A stretch of DNA of 64,000 nucleotides from Argopecten irradians (Eukaryota; Mollusca; Bivalvia; Pectinida; Pectinidae): contig NC_091142.1 in NCBI RefSeq assembly GCF_041381155.1, positions 25,522,264-25,586,263 on the forward strand. The letters run 5' to 3'. This document shows positions 1 through 13,000 of the stretch, one piece after another. The number at the start of each line of letters is the position of its first letter. The stretch's first letter is position 1. The translations under genes and the position numbers were made by a program. The notes under the pieces were generated by a model. That model was given only the letters and a program-made list of their open reading frames with translations. It was not told the origin of the DNA and searched no databases.

Positions 1-480
1 CTAACTTCTTTGTGTGTGCTAGCGCCTAGTCGTACGCTAACTTCTATGTGTGTGATAACTTCTAGGTGTGCGCTAACTTCCAGGCGTACGCTTATAACTT
101 CTATGTGTGTGCTAGCGTCTGTTCAAGGCGTGCGTTTACTCTTATGTGTGCTCTAGCATCTAGTTGTACGCTAACTTCTTTGTGTGTGCTAGCGTATAGG
201 CGTACGCTAACTTCTATGTGTGTGATAACTTCTAGGTGTGCGCTAACTTCCAGGCGTGCGCTTATAACTTCTATGTTTGCTCTAGCATCTAGGTGTACGC
301 TAACTTCCAAGTGTGTGTAAGCGCCTAGGCGTACGCTATGTGTGTGTTAGCGTCTAGGCGTAGGCTTACTTCTATTTGTGTGCTAGCACCTATTCAAGGC
401 GTACGCTTACTCTTATGTGTGCTCGTGCAAGTGTACGTTAATTTCTAGTCGTACGGTTGCTCTTATGTGTGTTCCAAACT
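1..480. repeat. degenerate minisatellite with about 170-bp higher-order period
   Basis: The block is built from short variants of motifs such as GCGTACGCTAACTTCTATG and GTGTGTGCTAGCG. The stretch starting at base 1 recurs almost unchanged at base 171, giving a higher-order period of about 170 bp over 20-30-bp sub-repeats. Beyond about 420 the copies decay. The array enters from the left edge, so its true length is unknown. Both strands are open for 60-80 codons, but only because of the repeat. Confidence 0.8.
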
Positions 481-1226
481 AGTTCCAAAGGACTAGCGTA
501 TAGCTGATCGAGATTTATGATAAAATACTAAGGAACTAGTATTTACTTTGATAACTCAATAAAAAGAGGTTTATTAATATATTTATTAACATGAGCCGGG
601 TCATAGTTTTTTATTTGAAGTTTTGATTTATTTTTTTATCTGTGGACATACATTGTGTATATAAGAAAATAGAGGCAACGAAGCAAAGAAAAGGGATGGG
701 GGTCTGGGGGCACCGCTAGAATCCCTCAAATATACCGCCCTCAACTATAGTTTTTCAATAAAACATGTAAGATAATTTATGTCGGTTCGGTTTTATGGCC
801 TAGTCAGGTAAGCTCAAACAAGGTAATTAAATGTATAAATCAAATCGTTTTATAATGGTTGGCATGAAAAGGGGAAAAAATTGTAGCTCTAAAGAAGACA
901 CCATTTTCAGTCCTACATATACAGTTTATATTTTACATGTAGCCCTAAATATACTTTAACTGTTTTAAGAGATCGATGTATACAAAATATTTGCTTTCAC
1001 TGAAGGCCTTATTTGTCTCGTGTGCTATATCCGTGTCTTGCTAATTCAACAGCCATGTTCGTTAGTGATCGAAATCTATGGACGACATAAATTTCAGAAT
1101 TAAAAAAATAAGAAACTAGAAATGACATTTCAATATATTCCACGATGATCACAATAACTCGATCAACACAAAATCCGTGTGGTATCATTGTGACGTAAAC
1201 TAAACAGTGACGTCACACTTAGTGAT
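481..1226. other. intergenic, no gene seen
   Basis: AT-rich sequence without a convincing reading frame or a recognised repeat. It must contain the promoter and 5' UTR of the CBM20 gene that starts at 1227, but I cannot place a TATA box or transcription start. Confidence 0.5.
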
Positions 1227-2769
1227 ATGTCGCTGAGTAGTGGGAACGATTTTGTTTCCTACGTTTTCGAAATATCCTACATAATACATAACACTCAGGA
1301 TCGTTTGGCAGTGTGTGGTTCTATAGAGGAGCTGGGTTCTTGGCGACTTGATGGCGCGGCAGTCGCTAAGGAACTCCCGCCTAAATCGGGAACGTGGTTT
1401 GCTGCCGCGGAGCTCCCGAAAAAGTCGGAATTCAGCTGGAAATGGGTTGTGATCAATGAGCATAACGACGCCTTGCGGTGGGAGGAGAGACCACCCAGAC
1501 AACACCGGACAGGTGTGTGTCATGGTAGGCTGCTCACAGCCTGGAATGGAGGGGAGACCTTGTCAATTCCACAAAACCAGAAATTCCGACACATTGGTAA
1601 TTACAATCTCAACACGATTTTAATAGTTTATACATCACATGGTGTTTGAGAATGTGGATAGACTAAGTTAACAAGTTTATTTGTGATTTCAATTATCTTT
1701 ATTTCTTTGTTATCTTGGTTTGAAAAAAAGAAGAGAAAAAACAGTTGCAATATTAATTATAACATATAAAACAGCAACAGTAGATACTATCACTGATGTT
1801 ATATCCACCCCTGGAATATCTCGCAGAAAACTGAAGGCAACAGAAGACGCAGGTAATTTATCATTTGATGGACACAAAAAGAGACGGTACACTGTGGTTG
1901 AAAGTGTGGCTTTGAAGTTGGGCGTCGCTCTCTCTGTATCTTCAAGGGAAGTCTCTGCAGGCCTGTGATTGGGCAGTTTTTCTCTCTTTAACCGTCTTCA
2001 GTTTTACTATGAGATAGTCCAGGGTTGATATAACGACAGTGATAGTAACCCCTGTCGTCATGTCCACTTCAAGAATGTTTTCTTTCTTCTATGATCTCTC
2101 TTTTAAGAACATGCGAATAAGGCAATAGTATTCTATACATGTCCATAAATTGTGTCACCAGGGACATGAGAATAAGCGATATTATATTGAATTTTAGGAT
2201 CCTTATCTTGAGTATACTATTCTAGTCTGCATTACATTATAACGGGGATCTACATGTATTTAAAGACTAGATCAAAACTACATATTCAGTTACCAATCAG
2301 CATGGCCCTCCGTACTAAAATGGGTCAGATTATATACAGTACATGTTTAACGAATCCTACAACCCGTGATTTTATAAACGTTAAAGCGTCCTCTTTATAT
2401 TTACATGTAATTTGATTTTTTCTAGGAATAGATGATACAGGCGATGAAACTGAAGAAGAACACAGTGTAACGCCGTCACCAGATATATCGGCACTGTCAA
2501 AAGAAAACGATATGTTTGCGTCAGAACGTCATTGTCCACCAGAAAGCAGTCTCCTGACTCATGTAAACACTATATCTACGAATCCTGACAATGTGTCGGC
2601 ACAAGAAGCTATTCGTTTGGAGACGTCCACGGACACAACTAAACCAGTTATTGAGACATCGGGAAAGTGTGGTGACAAACCGTCACTAAATCCCTCACGG
2701 ATCATATCCGCATGTATCTCAAGCATATTAGAATTCTGTAAAACTCTTATTGAAATAAATTACAGTTAG
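1227..2769 (+). CDS. CBM20 (starch/glycogen-binding) domain protein, three exons
   Basis: Proposed exons are 1227-1596, 1775-1852 and 2426-2769, all joined in phase 1, giving about 263 residues. Exon 1 (residues about 9-115) has the CBM20 pattern: an early beta strand, then LAVCGSIEELGSWRLDGA, an aromatic W in GTWFAAAELP, FSWKWVV, and a WEERPPR stretch like the WE-x-nR end of the fold. In that family the tryptophans bind alpha-glucan chains, so a role in glycogen binding is likely. Exon 3 encodes an acidic, Ser/Thr-rich tail (TGDETEEEHSVTPSPDIS) and a more hydrophobic C-terminal stretch from about 2698. No phosphatase domain (as in laforin) or phosphodiesterase domain (as in GPCPD1) follows, and no signal peptide is seen. 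The exon 2 acceptor is uncertain: AGs at 1735 and 1744 also keep frame and lie nearer a pyrimidine tract. STBD1-like is possible, but there the domain is C-terminal. Confidence 0.68.
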
Positions 2770-2875
2770 TATTTTAGTTTGTTCTTGCGTGCGTGTATAA
2801 ATCAATCAACTATAAAAAGATTAACGGAATATTTTGAATCAAATAGTTCTTTTTAGTTCCGTTCTTATTTACTAA

Positions 2876-5009
2876 TGCTAGGTTTACACTATGCTCCCGG
2901 CGGTTACGGCAGCCCCGTTTCAGACCACCGTGGACAAAACTTGGTGACCGCAAGACAACGTGAGACAACGCAGGAGGACGTGATAGACAAACGTGAGCGG
3001 TCGTGATTACCGTGGAAGCCGTGCCAAATTTTTAAACTGTCAAAAAATTTGCCACGGCAGTCACGGTACAGATGGTGAACGCCACAGGACGTAATAAAAC
3101 GGGGTTGACGTAACAAAACGTCACAGTGCGTACGAGGCCGTAACAAAACTTCCAGACGGTCCGTGGTGGAACGGGCAGCAATCACGTTCCCCGGAATCTC
3201 ACAGTGATTTCAAGTTTTGTGACGTTCTGTGTCGTTTTTTCCACGTTTTATCACGGTTGATGCAGATTGGCTGCACGTTTTGTGCCGTTTTATTCAGGTT
3301 TATCAAGCTTTTGACGGCATGCCAAGGTGGATGATAAACCGTTTTGATGGGTTCTGTCAAGGCACATCACGGCTTGTAGCGGTGGAAAGCCCGACGTGAT
3401 ACGGCTTGTTACGTCTTATTACGGTCTTACGTTGCAAGCAATATATGATGGAGTATCATTGCCTGGCCTGGTACATATTCGCTACTTCATGGAATTATTT
3501 GTATAAATAAATAGAAATAGTCATTATCAAACAAATTCAAACTCTCAAATTATACCAAAACTAGTATTGCAGAATGCAGATTAAGTGAGAACCATTACAA
3601 AAAAAATATTTGCATAGAAACACTTGGCTACAATAATTATATATTTATACCAAACACAGTTAATATTTTCATTCTTTTAACGCATTTTAATATACCTCTA
3701 CTTTATTTACACTATATAAAAGATACTTTGTTAAATTTACTAGCTCCCTGCTTTTTCCAAAAACCTCTCTCAGCTGTGTGCTAGTCATCGAACTAGCACA
3801 CCCCTGGAAGCTAGCACACCCTTGCACTCGGATATTTCCGTTTAAACCAATCAGATTTGAGGTGGGCGGGACTTGTTTCCGATCACGCCATCAGTTGCTA
3901 GGTGACGTAACAATTGGACAAAGCTAGTTTCCGATCACGCCATCTCCGTTGGCGTACTCAGACGGCGTTAGTATCGATCGGAAACTGTTACCGAACACGT
4001 CGTCATGTTTATCTTGTAAGTGAGAGGCTTGTGATAAATGTAATGGGGTCAGAGGACAATACCTTTTACATATACGAACAGTTGTTATGTATATATTTAG
4101 GCTACCTGTAAGTGGTTAACGTCTCGGAATTTCAACAATATTTATATATAAATTTAGAAGAATGCCTAACGTTAGTGGTATAAATGTTGAAATAGCGAGA
4201 AATCATAGCGGAATCAAATTTTAACCTGCGGTTTGAATAGAAGCAAAACAAAACGGACATGGAATCACAGTTATCATCTGGGAATAATTTGTATGTTTGA
4301 AGATAAGATTACGTAGATCGATTACAATGTAAAATTATCTCAATCTCCAATGGCCATTGCCGTACGCGACAGGAATATAAAAGGTATGAAAGAAATATAT
4401 TTTTAGTGTAATCATAGCTTTTGTATGTATCGGTATATTAAAACAGTTAAAGTATGGGATTGAGTGACATATCAAGTTTCCGGTTTCCCTCGAACTTGCC
4501 TATTTCCCTCGGTTCCGCCTCGGGAAATAGACAAGTCTCGGGAAACCAGAAACTTGCTATATCCCTCAACCCCATACTTTAACTGTATATTGCAATCAAA
4601 ACGTGTTTGAAATGACATATTAGGCAATAGATATTGTTTCATTTGCTCAAAAAAGCCCGGCATCATACTTTCATTCCTAGTAAGCCTTGGCGGACCGTGA
4701 AAAACGTATCGGAGCTTGATCAAAACGTGTAACACGTAGCAGACATCATCAGATCGTAACAGGCCTAGAGAGAACGTAGTGGTATCCTTGATAGACCGTG
4801 CTAAAGCCGTAGTGTATCTTTAACGTCCGGGAACAACACTTTCCCTTATATCCACAGTCCATCACGTTATCCGTAAAAGACCGTGGCAAAACTTCACAAG
4901 ACCTAGCTGAACTTGAATACAGAGACAAAATAGCCAAAATTCCACGGCGCACCACGTTTTGGGCAAACGGGGATACCGTGGTCGCCGGGAACATAGTGTA
5001 AACCTAGCA
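2876..5009. mobile_element. non-autonomous DNA transposon, TSD TAA, Harbinger-like
   Basis: The left end TGCTAGGTTTACACTATG is matched in inverted orientation at the right end, and similarity continues into the flanking CCGGCG and ACGGYAnCCCCGTTT stretches. TAA is present on both sides (2873-2875 and 5010-5012), which fits a 3-bp target duplication of the PIF/Harbinger type. The outer 500 bp of the left side is unusually rich in CACGG, ACGT and CGT words compared with the AT-rich interior. No transposase frame is present. The interior holds a separate 142-bp palindrome. Family assignment rests only on the target-site length. Confidence 0.65.
4444..4585. repeat. long imperfect palindrome (snap-back MITE)
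   Basis: The left arm begins CAGTTAAAGTATGGGATTGA and the right arm ends in its near-exact complement, CCCCATACTTTAACTG. The arms run about 65 bp each around a centre near GGTTCCGCCTCGG. The whole segment could fold into a single hairpin. It lies inside the transposon at 2876-5009 and is probably a later insertion. Confidence 0.75.
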
Positions 5010-5012
5010 TAA

Positions 5013-5629
5013 CATTGTCAGGAAACCATATAGTGACATTTTCAATGATTTGTTTGTTTGTTTGTTGTGTTGTGTCCTCTTGTATAGTGACATTTTCCAT
5101 GATGACATCCGCATGGTGTATCGAGGCTTTGCTAAGCTATGCCGTAATTCCGTTGATATACAAGTATAACATTTTATATAGTAAAAAAACGACCAAAAGT
5201 GTGTATCGTGGATACATCTTGGATTTTGATAGTCGGAGTTTTTCAAATTCACAAGTAGGTTCCTCTTGAAGCGTATATGCACGTAATTTAGCATACTGCA
5301 TTTAAAAGCTAATCACATTTGTCCGACTGAATCCATCTTGGATTTTGACTGTCCAAATTTGTTACCCCTATATCTTACAATTGAAAGTAACATATGGATC
5401 TTTCCAAAATAACATCGGCAGATTTCCGTTGGATCCCTTGTTGGAAATAACGCTTCTTGGAACCTATGGAAAAGATCAAAAGACGACCATCTTTTTTTGA
5501 CATTCGATTTTATTTTTACTCAGAAAGTCGAGAAAAGGAATTTCCTAAAATTTTAAATGTATGGGAAGTCCGTTTCCATCTTTTTTTCAATATGGTACTT
5601 TTGGACCAATTGGACATGACAACCGACAT
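5013..5629. other. intergenic, no gene seen
   Basis: Short open frames occur on both strands but none has protein-like composition or splice context. A small duplication of TATAGTGACATTTTC is seen at about 5030 and 5084. Confidence 0.4.
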
Positions 5630-6820
5630 TCGTGATTAGCTATCGTGGATTTTGACAATGAATCTCAATGCTCGAAAGAAGAAAAGGGAAAAGGAAAGAA
5701 AAGCTCCCTAGTAACCGCGGGATAACACTTTCCTGTTAAGTACATGTATATATATATGTATAGGAAAAGCTCCGCCCCGATAAAAAGAATTCAACGGTAA
5801 CTGTTACGTTGGCTGGGAAAGAACATGAAACCACACGCAATACTATATTAAAACGTGCTAATTCAATAATTTTGCGTGGGAACGCAACGTGCGAACGTAA
5901 TAGTTTTATTGCGAACATATAAATCACCATTGCGTGCGAACGAAATAATTAAATTAGGTGTGAATGCAATAAAATTGCGTGTGAATTCAATAATAATAAT
6001 AATAATAATATATTATTGAGTGATTTACTTACCAACAATTTTAACTGTCATTTACTAAATGAGTGATATATTGTTGTGTTCGCAAACAATAATATTGCGC
6101 TCACAAGCAATAGAATTGCTTCACACTTAAAAGTATTCCTTTCCTTTAATTTTTTTATTTTTTATTTTTCCCATGTCCTTTCCCAGCCACCATAGACCAG
6201 CATGTAGGTGTCAAGATCTTTCTCATGGTCTTGTGTAATTCTTGTTTTTTTTTTTTGGCAAATGCGCATTACATTTTAAATGTATTCGTGATCAATTAGC
6301 TTTGGCCATTTTGACAATATCATGATCTCAATGCTCGAAAGAAGAAAAGGGAAAAGGAAAGAAAAGCTCCCTAGTAACCGGGGATAACACTTTCCTGTTA
6401 AGTACATGTATATATTTGTGAAGCTCCGCCCCGATAAAAAGAATTCAACGGTAACCCGTTGGCTGGGAAAGAACATGATTTATAAAACGTGCTAATTCAA
6501 TATTGCGTGGGAACGCAACGTGCACGTAATAGTTTTATTGCGAACATATAAATCACCATTGTCGTGCGAACGAAATAATTAAATTAGGTGTGAATGCAAT
6601 AAAATTGCGTGTAAATTCAATAATAATAATAATAATATATTATTGAGTGATTTACTTACCAACAATTTTAACTGTCATTTACCAAATTTTTTTATTTTTT
6701 ATTTTTTCCATGTCCTTTCCCAGCCACCATAGACCAGCATGTAGGTGTCAAGATCTTTCTCATGGTCTTGTGTAATTCTTGTTTTTTTTTGGCAAATGCA
6801 TTACATTTTAAATGTATTTC
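5630..6820. repeat. tandem duplication of a roughly 530-650-bp segment
   Basis: The sequence from about 5630-6286 recurs at about 6287-6820 in the same orientation, including AAAGCTCCGCCCCGATAAAA, the ATAATAATAATA run and the CAGCCACCATAGACC block. A third, very short start of the unit follows at about 6825. The second copy is shorter and lacks many small pieces relative to the first, with few substitutions. Confidence 0.8.
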
Positions 6821-6843
6821 AATCAATTAGCTTTGGCCAGTAT

Positions 6844-6933
6844 ACAATATCAGGAATCAATCTCTCCCAGGGTGCATTTTTGAATTTGTGAACCGCAGTG
6901 AACCCTGGGAGAGATTTATAAGGAATGTATTGT
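6844..6933. repeat. hairpin MITE, about 90 bp
   Basis: An ACAATA start and a TATTGT end flank inverted arms ATCTCTCCCAGGGT and ACCCTGGGAGAGAT around a loop of about 28 bases. No coding potential. Confidence 0.65.
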
Positions 6934-7489
6934 CACGACCACTGAACACATTTTACTTTCTTTTTCAAAATCCTTCTTTCATTTCATATGCACATATATA
7001 TATTATCTGTTATTAATACTTGTTAACAAACATGATTTACAAGTGTAGATCTTATATCTAATTTATTTGCCTTGTAGCTAAATGTGCCATAAAAGGACAT
7101 TGTGACCATTAGGGAATGTTTGGGACAGATATCCCTGTAGTACATGTATGACCTATTGCATGTATACAAATTGTAATGGGAATGGTACCTGTAACACATT
7201 ATTTGTTCCAAAATTTGGTTTGTAAATTCACTCGGCCTATCTAACTTTGACAGAATGATTTACTTTGAAAAAATAATGTGTTTCGTTTCTTCACGTTGAA
7301 AAAAAGGTAAAAAAAATAAAAGCAAAGTCTTTCTATCAATAAAATATAATTTTATTCATTAACAAATTTTATTAATTAATTAAGTGCTTCTATATTTGTA
7401 TTTCTTAACTGATTAACCAAATTTTTGTTTTTTCTGATTCAAGACATTTATCACAGTATACGTATATCTACATGTGTATCTGACAGTAT

Positions 7490-7580
7490 TCGGAGTTATC
7501 TGCCCTTGTGGGTAGGTATTGATTGTGGCAAGCCTAACATCATACTTTTCATTGACTACCCGCAAGGGAGGTAACTCTGT
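7490..7580. repeat. hairpin MITE with CGGAGTTATCTGCCC arms
   Basis: The left arm GGAGTTATCTGCCCTTGTGG pairs with the right arm ending CGCAAGGGAGGTAACTC around a 40-base loop. A half copy (CAGAGTTACCTCCTTTGCGG) is present near 27127, so this is a dispersed family. Confidence 0.7.
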
Positions 7581-7599
7581 AATATGTGAAGAGGAATAC

Positions 7600-10021
7600 A
7601 CACCTGTACCGTGACTATATTCATCTTCTGTTTTATTGTAACCTTTTAAATATTTGTTTATATCCAAAAGACTCTAAAATAAAAAGACTGACCTTTTTGC
7701 CTCCCAGGAAAAATCCAAATCTTTAACTCATATCACTGTATCAATTATAATCTAACTTGAATGGAAAATTAAATTTCATTATATAGTGTATATACAAATA
7801 AAAATATTAATGATATCAGAAAATTTGTTTTTAATTAGACAAAAAAACGTGAAAATTTTTAATTTCCTACCTAAAGCAAGATGATGAATCTTTGATAAAA
7901 AAATACCAAAACATGAAAATAACATCTATATAAACCCTAGCGTACTACAGTGTAGTAGTTATAGGGTTTAAAATACACAAACACTGTAAGGAAAGACTTT
8001 AAAACCAAAACAAATAACTCATAAAGTAAAAACAGACAAATCATTGGGTAATATAATAAATAAGTACAAGTAGCAAAGAGCTGACCGATTGCTGAGCAGT
8101 ATTCACACACCCGGTACACATGCATGTGTTTCCATTCAATGTCACAGCAAATGTTGTAATCCCTTGTGTGGTCTTTATAGACAGGTTTGACAGTAAATCC
8201 TCTTATTCATTAGTATACATACAGATTTGTACTAAAATCACCCAGATAATGTCCACATGAAAACAAACCAAATGGCAATTACTAAAAAAAAGGGGAAAAA
8301 AAAGAAATAATATGTTGTGAAAACCTGGTTCATAGTTACATGTATACAGTACCAGTATAAAGCTTCATATAGTAAACACTAAAAATGGTTATATAATAAA
8401 TAAACAACCAATTTATCAGTTTGGCATACACATGTAGAGGTATTTTAATGCTGATATTGGTTAAATGTACCTTCAAATATTTATATCTGTATACAACAGA
8501 TCTAGACTTATCTTGAAAACATTGTTAAAATCAGTGGTCACTGCAATCATTAATATAATATAATAAGTTTTATTTCATAAGATACTGATATAGACTTACA
8601 GCTATTCGTGTGTGTCCCAGGTCTAAACGTATATATACTGTCAGTTATCAGTGCCATGCGATAGCTGGCCAGGTCTGTACATAATAGTCTGGGTTATAGG
8701 TATAGGTTTCTCGTTGTTGTGTAATGGTATGTGGTGCCTGAAAATCTTATATGTAATGCTAATTGTGAAACTGGTCAGTATTAATTGGTTCAGCGTGTTA
8801 CTTATGTTATGCAGTAGCTATCCATGTATCAGATGTTTCAGGTGTTGGATATCATGGCCAAATACTGATCCCCATGCTCTCGTTGTTATGTATAAATAGA
8901 GCTGACCACTTATTGTAGAAGAGAGAGGGAGAAACATAGAGGGGCACACACCTTGTGTGTGGTCATCAACAATGACTCTATGTAACGATGAAGTACTAAA
9001 GAATAAAATGTCGACAAAAACATCAGAGTCAATCATCATTTCAACGACAATTCTCAACGCACAAGAAGTTATAGGACCCAACAAACGAAGACTACATATA
9101 CCTGATGGCCACCTATACAACAGCTAAATAATACAACTTTACAAAACAAGATTCAAAAACCATTTTATTATATTTATTTTTTTGGCATTATCTTATTGTT
9201 TTTACTGTTCAATTAAAGACATATACTGTGTATACATACACATATCAGACAATATCTACACTGCCACATCTGTAAAAGTTTGAATCATGATCAGATTGAA
9301 ATACAGAGTTTCAACATTGTTAACTAGACCAGCACCACAGTAACACTTTGAGTTAATTATTATATAATCCAAAATTTTTCAGAAAATCATATGTTAGCAA
9401 TTTTTAAATTTTCGCGATATGAACTTTAAAGTTAGGAATCATTTAACCTTTTTCAATTATTTTGCGGATCAAATTTTCGCGGCCATAGCAATGACCCACA
9501 AAATTGCGAAAGTAACCAGCTATATGGTAAGTAAAGTTTACGTGAATATATGTTTTAAGTGAAAAGTTTAGATGGGACCAACAACATACTCTGAATTAAA
9601 CAGGGTACCATATTCAATGCAATAAGTACCCCTCATCCCTATAGGCACCCCTCCCCCTCTCTGAGGCCTCGATTTCACTTACAATGTACATTAACTTATA
9701 TCATACAGACTGGAACTAAATTTATGAAGACTGTGAGGTTTCTCTATTTGATTTCTTTCATAAATTGATAAATGTGTTGTGAAATGTTAGTCCATATTTG
9801 GTCCTATTAAACGCCATTTCATTTTTCAATATTTTAACCGCCCTGGGCACAAATTGGGTCAAATTCTTGAATTTAATCAAATTACATGTCAGAGTTAATT
9901 AAATGTTCACAAGGTTCAATCACATATAGCATATAAATCAAGGACAGATAAAATTAGATTATCAAACTTGTTAAGTTTGCAAAATTGTTCTTTACAATCA
10001 CAGATAATTTCAGGTCAAAGG
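7600..10021. other. intergenic / MUL1 3' flank, no gene seen
   Basis: AT-rich sequence without a supported gene. The segment nearest 10021 should include the MUL1 3' UTR, because MUL1 is read leftward and stops at 10022. Fragments of dispersed repeats occur, including TTCGCG-containing sequence near 9410-9500 and a decayed MITE near 9604. Confidence 0.5.
9604..9665. repeat. decayed end of the CCGTATTCRACCC MITE family
   Basis: The stretch resembles one end of the intact element at 28487-28746 (TACCRTATTCAAnnCAATAA followed by a CCCTCATCCCTATAGGCAC-like segment). The partner end could not be placed with confidence. Confidence 0.4.
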
Positions 10022-13000
10022 TCATGCCCTGTAATATGGTACAAAGCGCTCCACAGGTGCTCTGCACACAGGACATAGAAGTGGCTGAGGGAGTATTTCA
10101 GCACAGTCAATACACAGACATATATGTCCACAGCTAATGAGGACAACTTCTCGTGGGTTTGTCAGACAAACCACGCACAGTTCACGATCTTCGTCGTGGA
10201 CTCCATCCTCTTGTGAATCTCCATGTCCACCCTCGGGATCTCTTTGATGGCGGGCATTACGCGCCCTCTGTTCCATCGCTTCCCTCCTCGCTCGTCTATT
10301 CTCTTCTCGTATATTTTGTAACAACTGCCTTTGATGGTATTCTTGCCGTAACTTCTTGTACCAACGATATATCAGAAAAGTCAAGAGACAGGTACCCAGA
10401 ACCAAGGATATTCTGAAGAAAAACTTTGCCATTTTGGACTGTGATTTAAACTTGCTGATAAGTTCCTCCTTGCCGATTGCAGTGACAATGTATCGTTTCC
10501 CATCAGTAGGGGGGCGTAGCCTGACTTTACCAGCTTCTAGTGCCAGTTCTCCTACACCCAATACTGGGGTACCGACTAGTAACATTCGTTCCATTTCATG
10601 GAATCCCTTACTTACTTCACCCGATAGGATGTCCATGCCATGTTTTATGATGGAAGAATTCTCCTTCTTTTCGAACTTATCATAAGTGGTCATCAGATTG
10701 TCTGTTAAGTATTCAGCCCGTCCAGGTTCACTCACGAAAATTTTGTGGTCTGGTTGGCCCTGAGCGTGGATAAGAAACGGAATGAACTCTGATGTATCTC
10801 TTATTGTATTCTTTGTGTCGGCCCTGTACAAATAAAAACATATCTGTAGTTACAACAAAAGAATGTCTAGAATGCAAGAAACCTATAAAACACAAATGTC
10901 TATAAAACTGGGCCTTTAATTAAACATAAAACCCAGAGGAGGAGATCTAGTAATATGGTGGAACAAATATATACATATATATAAGCAGGATGAGACATAC
11001 CAGGATGATAGAGATATGGAATAAGTTTACACTGTCTCCAAAAATGCCTTCAGGTTTTTGACATACATGTACTCTTGGGTGGTTATTACAAAGCAAATTT
11101 CTTCTTTAATTTGAATATATTAAGGATACCTGAACCCATGGGATACATACATATATGTATATAGCTACCTGTTCTGCTAATACCTGTACTTGTATACCAA
11201 TAATCACACACAAAAATATGTACATACCATGTACTCCCTGCAATTCGTTTTGATTTGTGCTCCACTAAAGAGATGGCCTGAACGACTCCCTCCTTGTCGC
11301 TGTATCGACTAATCATAGAGTTACCGACAGGGGCCACAACTCCTTCTAACCACACATACGGCATGATACTGTTTGTACAGTTCTCCAATTCCTTCTCTAA
11401 TCCAGCACCAAGTTTGATATGTTTTGCTCCCTGTAAAAGAAATGGAGGAATCTTAAGAAATGAAAGCGAAATTCAAAGCTTTAATGGCTTATACAGAAGA
11501 GTGCATGACTTGATCACTTTCAAGGAGTTTAACTCTAAAATCTATAATAATATTAATGCCTATATCGACTCAAATAACTCAATTGCATGCATGGTGTACC
11601 AGTGCATACTTAATACCCAATATATGATCAAGATTACTAAGATTGTAAGTAAGAGAACTAACCTTCCTTCCATTTCTGATATTAAAATTATCAATTTCTT
11701 AAGAAAATGTAATCAATTACAATTTCACGATTACGATTACCCCGTGCCTGTCTAATTAGTGACTAAAAGAGTAGATCAAACACAACCTTTGTAACCTTGA
11801 ATGAATATCAAGGTCATTTATTTAAAACAAGAGGCCCATGGGCCTTAACGGTCATCTGACTATTAGTACAATACAACATAGTCGTTTAAAGATTTTAGCC
11901 TATTTGACCCGTGACCTTGATTGAAGGTCGAGGTAATTCATTTGAACAAACTTTGTAGCCCTTCATCCCAGCATGCTACATGCCCAATATCAGTACCCTT
12001 GGCCTTCTGGTTCTTGAAAAGAAGTCATTTAAAAGATTTTAGCCTATTTGCCGCCCGTGACCTTATATGAAGATCAAGGTCATTCATTTGAATACACTTG
12101 ATAGCCCTTCATCCAAGCATGCTACATGCCCAATATCAGTACCCTTGGCCTTTTGGTTCTTGAGAAGAAGTCATTTAAAGATTTAAGCCTATTTGACCCC
12201 CGTGACCTTGAATGAAGGTCAAGGTCATTCATTTGAACAAACTTGGTAGCCCTTCATCCCAGCATGCTACAGGCCCAATATCAGTACCATGGGCCTTCTG
12301 GGTCTTGAGAAGAAGTCGTTTAAAGATTTTAGCCTTTTTGACCCCCATGACCTTGAATGAAGATCAAGTTCATTCATTTGAACAAATTTGTTAGCCCTTC
12401 ATCCCAGCATGTCAAAGGCCCAATATCAGGTCTCTAGGCCTCTTAGTTATTGACAAGAAGTTGTTTAAAGGATTTTAGCCTATTTAACCCCTGTGACCTT
12501 GAATGAAGGTCAAGGTCATTTATTTGAACAAACTTGGTAGCCCTCCATCCCAGCAACCTACAGGCCAAATATAAGTACCCTGGGCCTTCTGGTTCTTGAG
12601 AAGAAGTCATTAAAAGACTTTAGCATATTTGACCCCCGTGACCTTGAATGAAGATCAAGGTCATTCATTTGAACCAACTTGGTAGCCCTTCATCCCAGCA
12701 TGCCACAGGCCTAATATCAGGTCTCTAAACCTCTTCATTATTCACAAGATATTGTTTAAATGATTATAGCCTATTTGACCCCTGTGACCTTGAATGAAGG
12801 TCAAGGTTATTTATTTGAACAAACTTGGTAGCATTTCATCCCAGCATCCTACGGGCCCAATATCAGTACCCTGGACCGTCTGCTTCTTGAGAAGAAGTCG
12901 TTTAAAGATTTAAGCCTTTTTGACCCCTGTGACCTTGAAAGGAGGTCAAGGTCCTTCATTTGAACAAACTTTGTAGCCCTTCATCCCAGCATGTCACAGG

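Noticed and set aside
2904-3185. 93-codon open frame on the minus strand in the CG-rich end of the transposon
   Set aside because: It is a by-product of the CACGG/CGTGA-rich terminal region, with no protein-like features.
8600-9110. Possible solo long terminal repeat (TATAAATAG near 8889, AATAAA near 9001)
   Set aside because: No defined ends, no target duplication, no second copy in the window and no primer-site or coding remnants. The two motifs are expected by chance in AT-rich DNA.
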